64,000 nucleotides of DNA from an uncultured Lachnospiraceae bacterium (GTDB lineage: Bacteria > Bacillota > Clostridia > Lachnospirales > Lachnospiraceae): positions 1 through 64,000 of the forward strand of contig CAJUFQ010000016.1 in the NCBI GenBank assembly GCA_910585625.1, given 5' to 3'. A program made the position numbers and the translations under genes. Below the pieces are notes generated by a model. The model saw nothing but the letters and a program-made list of their open reading frames with translations. It was not told where the DNA came from and did not search any database. Below, one piece after another: positions 48,719 to 58,300 of the stretch; position 1 is the stretch's first letter, and the number at the start of each line of letters is the position of its first letter.

Positions 48719-50548
48719 ATGAAAATGAAACGTGAAGATATACGCAACATCGCCATCATCGCCCATGTAGACCACGGCAAGACCACCCTGGTGGACGAGC
48801 TGTTGAAGCAGAGCGGCGTGTTCCGTGCCAATCAGGAGGTACAAGAGCGCGTGATGGATTCCAACGATATCGAGAGGGAGCGCGGGATCACCATCCTCTC
48901 CAAAAATACCGCTGTTTTTTATAAAGACACAAAAATAAACATCATTGATACCCCGGGCCATGCGGATTTCGGCGGGGAGGTTGAGCGCGTCCTCAAAATG
49001 GTAAACGGCGTCGTCCTGGTAGTGGACGCATTCGAGGGCGCGATGCCCCAGACAAAATTCGTGCTGATGAAAGCGCTTGCCCTGAATCTCCCGGTCATTG
49101 TCTGCATCAACAAGATTGACCGCCCAGAAGCACGCCCGGACGACGTGATTGACGAAGTATTGGAATTATTCATGGATCTGGATGCTTCGGACGAGCAGCT
49201 TGACTGCCCCTTCCTCTATGCTTCGGCAAGGGACGGATACGCGGTCAAAGACTTAAACGACGAAAAGAAAGACATGACGGCGCTCTTTGAGACTATCTTA
49301 GAATACATCCCCGCGCCGGGGGGAGACCCTGACGCCAGCACCCAGGTACTGATCAGCACCATCGACTACAATGAGTATGTCGGCCGCATCGGCGTCGGCA
49401 AGGTAGACAACGGCTGCCTGAAAATCAACCAGGATGCTGTGGTGGTAAACCACCATGAACCAGATAAACTGCAGAAGGTACGCATCAGCAAATTGTATGA
49501 ATTTGACGGCCTGAACAAGGTGGATGTCGCCGAGGCAAAAATTGGATCCATCGTCGCCATCTCCGGCATTGCGGACATCCATATCGGCGACACCATCTGC
49601 TCCCCAGAGAACCCGGCCGCTATTGATTTCCAGAAAATTTCCGAACCGACAATTTCCATGAACTTCATTGTCAATGACAGCCCCCTGGCTGGCCAGGAAG
49701 GGAAATTCGTTACCTCACGCCATATCCGCGACCGCCTGTTCCGCGAGCTGAACACGGACGTATCCCTGCGTGTGGAAGAGACGGACAGCCCGGACTGCCT
49801 GAAAGTGTCCGGAAGGGGGGAGCTGCACCTCTCTGTACTGATTGAGAATATGCGCCGCGAAGGTTATGAGTTCGCCGTCAGCAAGGCCGAAGTCTTATTC
49901 CATAAAGATGAGGACGGCAAACGCTTAGAGCCTATGGAGCTTGCCTATGTGGATGTGCCGGATGAATTCACCGGCTCTGTCATTGAGAAATTAAGCCAGC
50001 GCAAAGGCGAGCTGCGGAACATGGGTCCCATCAGCGGCGGCTATACGCGGCTTGAGTTCAACATCCCTTCCCGGGGACTGATTGGCTACCGGAATGAGTT
50101 CATGACGGACACCAAGGGCAACGGCATCATCAATACCATTTTCAACAACTACGAGCCTTACCGGGGCGACATCGCTTACCGCAAGCAAGGCTCTCTCATC
50201 GCCTTTGAATCCGGCGAATCCGTGACCTACGGCCTGTTCGGCGCCCAGGACCGCGGCAGCCTGTTCATCGGCCCAGGAGAAAAGGTATATGCCGGGATGG
50301 TGATTGGCCAGAGCGCAAAGCCAGAAGACATTGAGATTAACGTCTGCAAGAAAAAACACCTCACCAACACCCGTTCCTCGAGCGCTGATGAGGCGCTTAC
50401 CTTAACGCCGCCCAAAATCTTAAGCCTTGAGCAGGCCTTGGAATTCATTGAGGCAGACGAGCTGTTGGAAGTGACGCCGGAGAGCCTGCGTATCCGCAAG
50501 CGCATCCTGGATCCGACCTTGCGCAAGAGGGCAGGATTTAAGAAGTAA
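48719..50548 (+). CDS. typA: Ribosome-associated GTPase TypA/BipA
   Basis: A 609-residue translational GTPase. G motifs are AHVDHGKTTL (G1, residues about 12-21), RGITI (G2), DTPGHADFGGEVER (G3) and NKIDR (G4). It has EF-G-like domains III and V and the TypA-specific C-terminal domain with LTNTRSSSADEALTL-type sequence. It assists 50S subunit assembly and growth at low temperature or under stress. The ATG at 48719 follows AGAGGG; a longer frame from 48515 only overlaps the preceding gene in another frame and is not real. Confidence 0.95.
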   Translation: MKMKREDIRNIAIIAHVDHGKTTLVDELLKQSGVFRANQEVQERVMDSNDIERERGITILSKNTAVFYKDTKINIIDTPGHADFGGEVERVLKMVNGVVLVVDAFEGAMPQTKFVLMKALALNLPVIVCINKIDRPEARPDDVIDEVLELFMDLDASDEQLDCPFLYASARDGYAVKDLNDEKKDMTALFETILEYIPAPGGDPDASTQVLISTIDYNEYVGRIGVGKVDNGCLKINQDAVVVNHHEPDKLQKVRISKLYEFDGLNKVDVAEAKIGSIVAISGIADIHIGDTICSPENPAAIDFQKISEPTISMNFIVNDSPLAGQEGKFVTSRHIRDRLFRELNTDVSLRVEETDSPDCLKVSGRGELHLSVLIENMRREGYEFAVSKAEVLFHKDEDGKRLEPMELAYVDVPDEFTGSVIEKLSQRKGELRNMGPISGGYTRLEFNIPSRGLIGYRNEFMTDTKGNGIINTIFNNYEPYRGDIAYRKQGSLIAFESGESVTYGLFGAQDRGSLFIGPGEKVYAGMVIGQSAKPEDIEINVCKKKHLTNTRSSSADEALTLTPPKILSLEQALEFIEADELLEVTPESLRIRKRILDPTLRKRAGFKK

Positions 50549-50619
50549 ATCCCCCCTCGCGGCATTCGCCGAATATCTTTGCAAGCACGGCTGCCTGGCG
50601 CATTGCTCGCGGGAATAAA

Positions 50620-51660
50620 TTAATCTTCCGGGACTTCCAGGGCTTCCAGGGCTATCTGCTCCAGCTCCTTCTGGGAAACAGCCGGCTCTGCCCGCGCTTC
50701 CTCTTCCCGGGCTTCAATCTCTTCATAAGCACGGCTGCTTTGGACGTCATCTTTCAGCAGCCCTTTCACTTCCTCAAAGGGCTGCACCTCATGTTCCGAC
50801 CGCGCAAGGCAGCGCATCGCCATCAGGTTTTCCCCTATGGCAAACGGCTTGCATACCTCTCCCGGCTGCATGGCGGAGGCAGTGAGCCACCGCTGCATAT
50901 ATGCGCCGCTCTTTCCCTCCTGCATATTCAGGGACGACATCTCAATCTCATAAAAGCCGATATCCGGATACCGTTTCGCAAGCTTTTGCAGATCCGTCTC
51001 CTGCTTCATATTCTCCGCTGCCTGTTCTGCCAGCTCCACGCCGGACTCGGCTGACAGTTCCGCAACCAGCATCTTAACGCTAACATCGCTCGTATAGTCT
51101 GCCTTATGTTCCTGGTAAATCTGCGCAAGCTCCTCCTCAGGCACTTCCTGACCGCCCTTAAGGCTCTCAATCAGCTCATATTCTGCCTGGGTGCAGGCAT
51201 AATCGTAATACTGCCGGATGCTGAAAGAGGTCAGCCCATAGACGTCCTCCCCATCAGCCCCTGCCTCCCCGCGGCTCTCATTCTCCGTCTCTGTCTGTGC
51301 AGAGACGGACATATAGTCTGTCTTAATCCCAATCCCATTCTCTTCTGCAAGCTGCGCCACAGCTTTCCTATGGGTAAGGTCTTGCCTGGCAAGCTGCATG
51401 ATCCGATCCAGCGGCCGTTCCCCTTGCTGCCCGTTCGTCCAAAAGTCCTCACGGTTGGCGGTGTCCGTATCATACTGCCGCTTGATTTCGGCCTGATAGC
51501 CGGCGAGAATCATCTGGTATTCTGCTTTCACGACGGCCTGCCCGGCAATCTCCATGACGACATCACTGTCCTTTACAGTCTTTGTGCCGCAGCCTATCAT
51601 TGCTGCGGCACAAAAGGCTGCCATCATGCACAGGATGTTCCTTGCATACCTGTTTCGCAT
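50620..51660 (-). CDS. PrsA/SurA-like lipoprotein foldase
   Basis: A 346-residue lipoprotein (lipobox AMIGC near residue 24) of the SurA-N/parvulin-like chaperone type. The N-terminal helical region (about 30-190: AVVKAEYQMILAGYQAEIKR) is followed by a parvulin-like segment (about 195-290: YTSDVSVKMLVAELS, LAKRYPDIGFYEIEMSSLNM, MQPGEVCKPFAIGENLMAMR) and a helical end. It would help exported proteins fold outside the membrane. It is the third gene of the secreted-enzyme operon, 63 bases after the beta-helix gene, which suggests dedicated folding of the two giant enzymes. The parvulin active-site residues are not all obvious, so isomerase activity is uncertain. Confidence 0.72.
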   Translation of the reverse strand: MRNRYARNILCMMAAFCAAAMIGCGTKTVKDSDVVMEIAGQAVVKAEYQMILAGYQAEIKRQYDTDTANREDFWTNGQQGERPLDRIMQLARQDLTHRKAVAQLAEENGIGIKTDYMSVSAQTETENESRGEAGADGEDVYGLTSFSIRQYYDYACTQAEYELIESLKGGQEVPEEELAQIYQEHKADYTSDVSVKMLVAELSAESGVELAEQAAENMKQETDLQKLAKRYPDIGFYEIEMSSLNMQEGKSGAYMQRWLTASAMQPGEVCKPFAIGENLMAMRCLARSEHEVQPFEEVKGLLKDDVQSSRAYEEIEAREEEARAEPAVSQKELEQIALEALEVPED

Positions 51661-51723
51661 ACTGGCTCTTTCATTCCTTTCCGGCTCCCTGCCTACTGCT
51701 GCTCCTTTAGCAGCATGGCGGAA

Positions 51724-54700
51724 TTATTTTATCTTTTTGCTATAAGAATTACTGCTCCATGCGCCGGTGAGCTTCGTTGTCTTGCCATTCACTTTCGCCG
51801 TCTTGTATGCACGGACGCGTACATAATATCTACTGCCTTTTGCAAGCTTTGCAAACTTCGCATTGGTCGTAGCTGCCTTCTTTACCTCTACCTTCTTGAC
51901 ACCGGATTTGAAGTTCTTCTTTAAGCAGCACTGCACCTCATACCCGGTAGCCTTTGCATCTTTCTTCCAGGTAACCTTCAGGCTCTTCTTGCCTGGCGTT
52001 GTCTTGACTCCCGTCACCTTCTTCGGCTTCACGGTCACAGTGACCTTGACTGCTTTCTTCTTATAACTATCTGTCTCTGATGCAGTAACGGTGATAATAC
52101 AGCTTCCGGTTCCTGCAATCACTACTTTCTTGCTCTTCTTGTCATACTTCGCCACCTTCTCGTCAGAACTCTTGTAAGTAAGCGTCCCATCTCCGATGGT
52201 GACTTTTGCATTGAGGCTGAATGCCTTGTCGCCGAATGTCTTGGCAAAGCTCTTCTTCACGCTGACAGTCTGGTCTTCTTTAACGACTGGCGGTTTCTTC
52301 TCCAGCCCATTTACTGCTTCCTTCAAATCAGCCAGAGCTTTGTCTGCAGCTGACTGGGTCGCCTGGTCTCCCAGATCCAGAACCTCTTTTGCCGCTGCGA
52401 GCGCCGTCTCAAATTCCGCCCAGCTTTCATCTGTGTAATCGCCTTTCTCCTTAGCGGCATGAGTTGTATAATAAGCGCGGAGCAGTCCTGTCTTCTCAGC
52501 CTTCTTTTCCAGGCTCGTGTATGCCGTATTGAGCGCCTGCGCTGCATCGTCAATGTCCGCCTGCACTGCTGTAGCATTCACACGCATACGTTTTGCAGAA
52601 GCATACGCTGTCTGGTAAGCCTCCCACAATGCGGCCGGATACGCTTCCTGTACATATTCCGGCACAAGCGCAAGGGCTTTTTCCAGCGCCTCCCGGTTCA
52701 GCTTGGAAACAGTCTTCTGCGCCGGATAGAGTACGGCGTCATCCACATAAACTGTGGCAATCTTGCTGCTGAATATCAAGCTGACCTTATTATAGCCTTT
52801 CGTGGTAAATGCAAACGTGCCTTTATACCATCCTGGATGTGCCGCATCCGGCTCCTTGTCTGTCAGGGCAGCGCTGCCTAATTCAAGGTCGTCTCCCCCA
52901 GTAACGCTGTTGTGATGTTTCGCTCCCATTCCTAAATTCGACACGTCGCTCGCATTGCTGCAATAGAACCATGCCTCAAATACATAATCCGTATTCGGCT
53001 CTACCGCAACTCCCCCAAGCTCGGAAAATGCCGTATCGCTGGCTGCGTTCGCATATTCAATTTTCAGGCTCTTGCTGCCGGTCCGCTTCTGCTCCGTGGA
53101 ATTTGTCACGGATACGGCATCCGGCCAATGGCCCCAGCCGCCGGTTCCTTCTTCAAATCCTGCCTGCTCTGCTGAGAGCAGATTATCTTTCTCTGAACCT
53201 GAACCGCCTTCGCCTTTTTTCGCCATGTTCATCAGCACCTGCTCCATGCGGTATGCCATCGCCTTTACCTGTACCGGCTTGCTCTCTAATGCGCCTTTGG
53301 AGCTATCAACAGCTTTCTGCAGCTCCTGCACGCTTACGTCTTCAAATTGCGTCTTATCAAGGCCCTCTGCCATCGTAACCATTTCCTGCAGCCATGCCTT
53401 GTCGTTCTCATCTGCCACATAAGTTCCCGAGTATGTCCCCTGGAACTCAAAGGCGCCAATGTCTGTTTTCCCAGCGCCATAGGGAACAGCATTTCCCTTG
53501 TAATCTTTATTTTCCAGCGTAATCTGGGTCTTGTCATCCGGCAGCTTTTCATCTTCTACTGCTTCAAATGACTCATTCGGTGCTGCCATATGGTTCTCCC
53601 CTGCGTCAATGCACGGAGAAGACTGTGTCAGTTCCAGGCCTGTGGTCTTTCCGACCGTTACTTTGCCGTTAGCAAACGTACCGTCAGAACGTCCTGCCGC
53701 AGTCAGATCGCTGAGCCCTGGGTCTGCTGCCATTCCGCTAAGGTCTTCCCTCCAGGGATATGCCTTCTCAGCTCCGCCCCAGACGCAGTTGCTGTGGTAG
53801 CGCACGCCATCATGATCGGCGAAAGCCGCGCTGTCTCCATAGATGATGTTGTTATAGATATCCGTCCCGCTGGTCTTTGCGACAGCATTGCCTGATATCC
53901 AGCTAGCCTGTTCTACCGCCTGGATATCCTTATATTGTGTATCCCAATAAATCGTGTTGTTGTAAACCTGATGCCCGATGCTCCCGGACTCCCCGACCTT
54001 GAGGACTCTGGCTCCGTCATATCTCCCGTCGTTGACGCTGACATTGTAACGGACAACGGAGTTGATGGAGTAGTAAGGGCCAGGACATGCCATCCAGAAA
54101 CCGCCCTTGTTATCATGGCTGTAGTTATACTGGAACAAAATGTTCTGGTTGCCGTAATCAGAGTCGAAAGCCATGCCGTCCTGCGTACTCTCTGTATAAG
54201 CAGCCTCATTGTTCTGGAATGTAGCGTTGTTGCAGTCCCATGCCCAGATTGCCGCATGCGCCGGGTTCCTGCTATAAAACCAATCTTCGCTGGCAGCTTT
54301 CACTACCAGGTTATTCTCTGCGACGCCGCCGTCCGCATTAATCAATACGATTCCGTCCCCGGCAACGTCATGCACGTAATTATCCTTCACATGCACATTC
54401 GGCCATCCGACCCACGGTTTGCTTCCTGCCTGCTGGCTGTTCGCGCCGCCTACCAACGTGCGGGCTGCCCAGCAGCTCTCCATGTAGATAGCCTCATGGC
54501 AGACCTTGTTGACCTGGTTGCCAAGGATTTCCAAATCTGAGAAATAGGATTCCGTCTTTCCGCCGGTCACAAGAACCATGATTCCGCCGGATCCTTTCTT
54601 GTTTCCTTCCGTGCCGTTCTGTGACATATAGCCGTTGACGTCATGGACATAGTTATTCTGGATGGTGACGCCTTTCAGCTCGCCGGCATCACGGTTCTCT

Positions 54701-55356
54701 ACCAAAATACCCGTCAGCATGTACTTGCTCTGGTCAAACAGGATTTTCCTTCCCGGGCTGTCGGCGTTGGAATTGGTCTTCCCCACTTTCCCTTCCAAAT
54801 CTACCCTGTCGCTTTCCCAGTTTGTCACTTCCAAGTTCTCAACTGTGATATACTCAGAGTTCTGGATATGCACTGCGGCAACGTCCTCTTTCTTGAGTAC
54901 CTTGCGGTTTGTGCTGTCAAGCCATTTGCTGCCGTTGCCATTGATTACCGGGTTCGCGCCCTCTCCGTACTTGCCCAGGATAACCGGCTTCTCTGCCGTG
55001 CCTTTTGCATCTTTCAGCATCAGCTTCTGGTCATTCCAGGTACATCCTGCTTTCAGAAGCACCTTGCCGTCTGCGCCAAGCTTAAGGCCCGGGATGTTTT
55101 TGAATGATTTCCATGCCTTTGCCTCGGATTTTCCATCATTGCTGTCATTTCCGTTTACCGCATCAATATAATACGTGCCGTTATCTCCCGATACGGCATC
55201 ATCGCCTGACGTGAGGGCTATCCCCTCTTCAGAAGATGTCTTCGCACTGTCCTTTGCCGCATCCGCCGTCAGCGGGCTTGCCATGCCAAAACTGGTCATG
55301 GCAAGCGCTGCTGCCAGGAACAGGGAGATACCGGATTTCCATTTTTTCTTACCCAT
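51724..55356 (-). CDS. Secreted right-handed beta-helix protein with CBM, FIVAR, Big and FN3-like modules
   Basis: A 1210-residue exported protein. After the signal peptide (KSGISLFLAAALAMTSFGMA) the order is: a right-handed parallel beta-helix of the polysaccharide-lyase/glycosidase type (about 60-640; YYIDAVNGNDSNDGKSE, IQNNYVHDVNG, VKDNYVHDVAGDGIVL), a CBM4/9-like jelly roll (about 725-880), two FIVAR-like helical repeats (about 885-1020; YTDESWAEFETALAAAKEVL), a Big-like domain (about 1030-1110) and an FN3-like tail. No sortase motif. The tail is almost identical to that of the preceding enzyme. The start at 55356 follows GGAGGAAG. Catalytic specificity is unknown; the operon suggests a galactan side-chain enzyme or lyase. 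Confidence 0.78.
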   Translation of the reverse strand: MGKKKWKSGISLFLAAALAMTSFGMASPLTADAAKDSAKTSSEEGIALTSGDDAVSGDNGTYYIDAVNGNDSNDGKSEAKAWKSFKNIPGLKLGADGKVLLKAGCTWNDQKLMLKDAKGTAEKPVILGKYGEGANPVINGNGSKWLDSTNRKVLKKEDVAAVHIQNSEYITVENLEVTNWESDRVDLEGKVGKTNSNADSPGRKILFDQSKYMLTGILVENRDAGELKGVTIQNNYVHDVNGYMSQNGTEGNKKGSGGIMVLVTGGKTESYFSDLEILGNQVNKVCHEAIYMESCWAARTLVGGANSQQAGSKPWVGWPNVHVKDNYVHDVAGDGIVLINADGGVAENNLVVKAASEDWFYSRNPAHAAIWAWDCNNATFQNNEAAYTESTQDGMAFDSDYGNQNILFQYNYSHDNKGGFWMACPGPYYSINSVVRYNVSVNDGRYDGARVLKVGESGSIGHQVYNNTIYWDTQYKDIQAVEQASWISGNAVAKTSGTDIYNNIIYGDSAAFADHDGVRYHSNCVWGGAEKAYPWREDLSGMAADPGLSDLTAAGRSDGTFANGKVTVGKTTGLELTQSSPCIDAGENHMAAPNESFEAVEDEKLPDDKTQITLENKDYKGNAVPYGAGKTDIGAFEFQGTYSGTYVADENDKAWLQEMVTMAEGLDKTQFEDVSVQELQKAVDSSKGALESKPVQVKAMAYRMEQVLMNMAKKGEGGSGSEKDNLLSAEQAGFEEGTGGWGHWPDAVSVTNSTEQKRTGSKSLKIEYANAASDTAFSELGGVAVEPNTDYVFEAWFYCSNASDVSNLGMGAKHHNSVTGGDDLELGSAALTDKEPDAAHPGWYKGTFAFTTKGYNKVSLIFSSKIATVYVDDAVLYPAQKTVSKLNREALEKALALVPEYVQEAYPAALWEAYQTAYASAKRMRVNATAVQADIDDAAQALNTAYTSLEKKAEKTGLLRAYYTTHAAKEKGDYTDESWAEFETALAAAKEVLDLGDQATQSAADKALADLKEAVNGLEKKPPVVKEDQTVSVKKSFAKTFGDKAFSLNAKVTIGDGTLTYKSSDEKVAKYDKKSKKVVIAGTGSCIITVTASETDSYKKKAVKVTVTVKPKKVTGVKTTPGKKSLKVTWKKDAKATGYEVQCCLKKNFKSGVKKVEVKKAATTNAKFAKLAKGSRYYVRVRAYKTAKVNGKTTKLTGAWSSNSYSKKIK

Positions 55357-55377
55357 ATCTTCCTCCATTATCCCATC

Positions 55378-58300
55378 TTATTTAATCTTTTTGCTTGTTT
55401 TCACTGCGCTCCATGCCCCGGTAAGCTTCTTTGACTTGCCGTTTACCTTCACGGTCTTGTATGCGCGCACACGCACATTGTATACCCTGCCTTTCTTAAG
55501 GCTCTTGAAGGTTTTGGAAACTATGTTTGCTTTCTTAATCGTTACTTTCTTGACGCCGGACTTGAAATTCTTCTTTAAGCAGCACTGCACTTCATATCCG
55601 GTTGCCTTCGCATCCTTCGCCCAAGTTACTTTCAGGTTCTTCTTGCCCGGTTTCAGCGTCTTTACTGTCGCTTTCTTCGGGTTTACCGTCAACGTGACTT
55701 TCACGGATTTCTTCTTATAATTTGTAGTCTCTGACGCCGTTACCGTAATCGTGCAGACTCCCGTTCCCTTAAGGACAATCTTCTTGCTCTTTGTATCATA
55801 AACTGCCACTTTCTTATCAGAGGTAGCGTAGGATAATTTGCCGTCGCCGGTCTTGACCTTTGCGCCCAGGCTGAACGCCTTGCTGCCCCATACCTTTGTG
55901 ACTTTGGTATTGACGCTGATTACCTGGTCTTTCTTAACTGGCTGTTCTGGTTTCTCCGGCACCGGAGTCAGAAGGTCGATAGTGTCGCGCAGATCTTTCA
56001 ACGCTTCCTCTGCCTCTGCTTCCGTCAGCCCTTCCTTATTCAGAAGCTCTTTGGCCGATGCGAGAACCTGTTCGTAATATTCCCACATGGCATCTTTTTC
56101 GTAATTGCCCTCGTTTGTATCAGAAATGGCAATCTGGTCGATTGTTGACTGCAGATATTCCTTAGGCGTCTGCAGCGCAGCCATTGCGTCTGCAAGCTCC
56201 GCATTCACTGCTGCAATATCATCTGCTGTAGAAAGCACATATTTCTGCGTCTCTTTCGCCTTCTTCAATGCCTCCTGGAATTTCGTCCAGCTTGCATCCG
56301 TGTAGCTTCCCTTTTCGACCTTCTCTGCATTGCCGATAAGTTCTTCCAGTTCCTTCGTGTCAACAGCGGCAAACTCGCCTGTCTTCGTGTTCTGAATCAG
56401 GCCAATCCAGCTGAGGATAGGATCTGCGCCGTTTCCGGTAATGCTGACTGTGACTTTCGCATTCTCAGCCAGGGTAAAGTCGACATTTTCCTGCAAGCTC
56501 TTGCTTCCTGCCACTGCAAATTCCTCAGATGAGGCAAGCGTCTCTCCGTTTGCGCTGACAGTAATCTTCGTCTTCCTGTCGCCGCTCCACCATTCATGGT
56601 ATCCGGTAGCTACCGTGTAAGTCCCCGCTTCCAGGATAAACGCATAGTCAATGCTCTTGCCCTTGGTAGCCCAGTAACCCTGCGACCACATATCGTCGCC
56701 TTCAATCTTCACGCCGAAATCATACTCCGTATCGCTGCCGCCGATGCCTTCGCCGCCGTTATTCCCGGTATATCCGGCACGGTTCTCTACGGTATATTCC
56801 TGGTCGGCCTGTTCGTTGCGCAATGCGATTGCAGAATCACCTTTCAATGTATCCACATATGCGGAAACCTCTGCCGCACAGTCAAAGAAATAGATAAGCT
56901 TATCATTCAAAAGCGTAATCTTATGGGTAATCGGACGTGAGTATTGCTGCCCGTCCTTGGTGTATTTCATGGTTCCTGTAACAGTTACTTCGCCCAGTGT
57001 CTTTTCTGCCGGCAAAGTTTCCAAATCCCAGGTAACGCTGGCTGTTTGTGCTGCCTCCTCAGAAGCAAGCTTAATGCTGACTTCCTTCGGCAAGTTCTTC
57101 AGCTCGTCGATTGTTTTGGCTGTTGCCGGCAATTTCGTCATTAATTCATAAGCTTCGATACCGGCAAACACATTCAGGTTCCAGTCATTGTAACGCCTGA
57201 TCATGATCTCGCCGTCAGTCGTGAACTCAATCGGAAGCCATACATACCTGGAATTGCGCAGGCTGCCTCCTGCTCCAGGCCCCTTTGTCACCTCCGGGTT
57301 ATACCAGCGGTCACCCATATAGATGAATTTGCCGCTCGCCGCATCCACCGGGATGACACAAGTACTCTGGGTAAAGTATGTCGTGTTGGCGTCTTCGTCC
57401 GTACAAGGATCGCCTACCATTGTCCAGGGGCCTAACGGCTCGTCTGCGACTGCGTATTTCGCCTGGTTCGGCGACCATCCGGTACAGCCTGACGTAATCA
57501 TGTAGTATTTGCCCTTGTACTTAAACATTGCCGGCGCTTCCCTGGATTCCCCTACAAAGTTGACGGAGAAATCTATGCCCTGCACTGCGCCTTTATCATT
57601 GGCTTTGGCAATGTTGGTATAAGAATTATTCAATTTTGCGATATACATATTGGCATTTCCGTCTGAGGAATAAATGACATAACCGGTTCCGTCATCATCC
57701 TTAAACAAGTTCATGTCACGCACGTTTCCATGGCCATCCGCAAATCCCTGGGTCAGTCCGTCTACATAATTGAGCAGATAGGATCCCTGCATCTTGAACG
57801 GCCCGAATGGGCTTTTTGATACTGCCACGCCAGCCTTTGCCTTGGCATAGTTGCCGCCCGTGCTGTCTGGCGTCTGGCCATCTGCATGGAACCAGATGAC
57901 ATATTGTTTTGTCTTGTCATTGTAAATCATCTTCGGACGCTCAATGACGCATCCGGAATCCGTCGCACCGTTATCTGTCCAGATATCGGCGTAAACTGCC
58001 CTCTGCTGTTCTTCTGTCAGATCCCCATAGAGATCTGTGAAATATTTGTCAGTAGTAAATGTCTTCCAGCTGTCCACGGTCCGCAGGACGCATCCCATGT
58101 CTTTCCAGTTATACATATCCTTGGAAATATATACATGTACGCCTGGGCATGGGCGGTAATCGTTGGTCTTATCCTCGCCAATCCAATACCAGAACTCATG
58201 CTCGTCAGCATCAATCTGCCCATTCCCATTATAATCGTAATCATAAGTAATCTTCTGCACCTGTCCGCCATGCGCCTGTATAAGCTCTCCGTTGTTGTCA

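Noticed and set aside
48515..50548. Longer typA start at 48515
   Set aside because: The extra 68 codons overlap the zinc-ribbon gene in another frame, and the ribosome binding site supports 48719.
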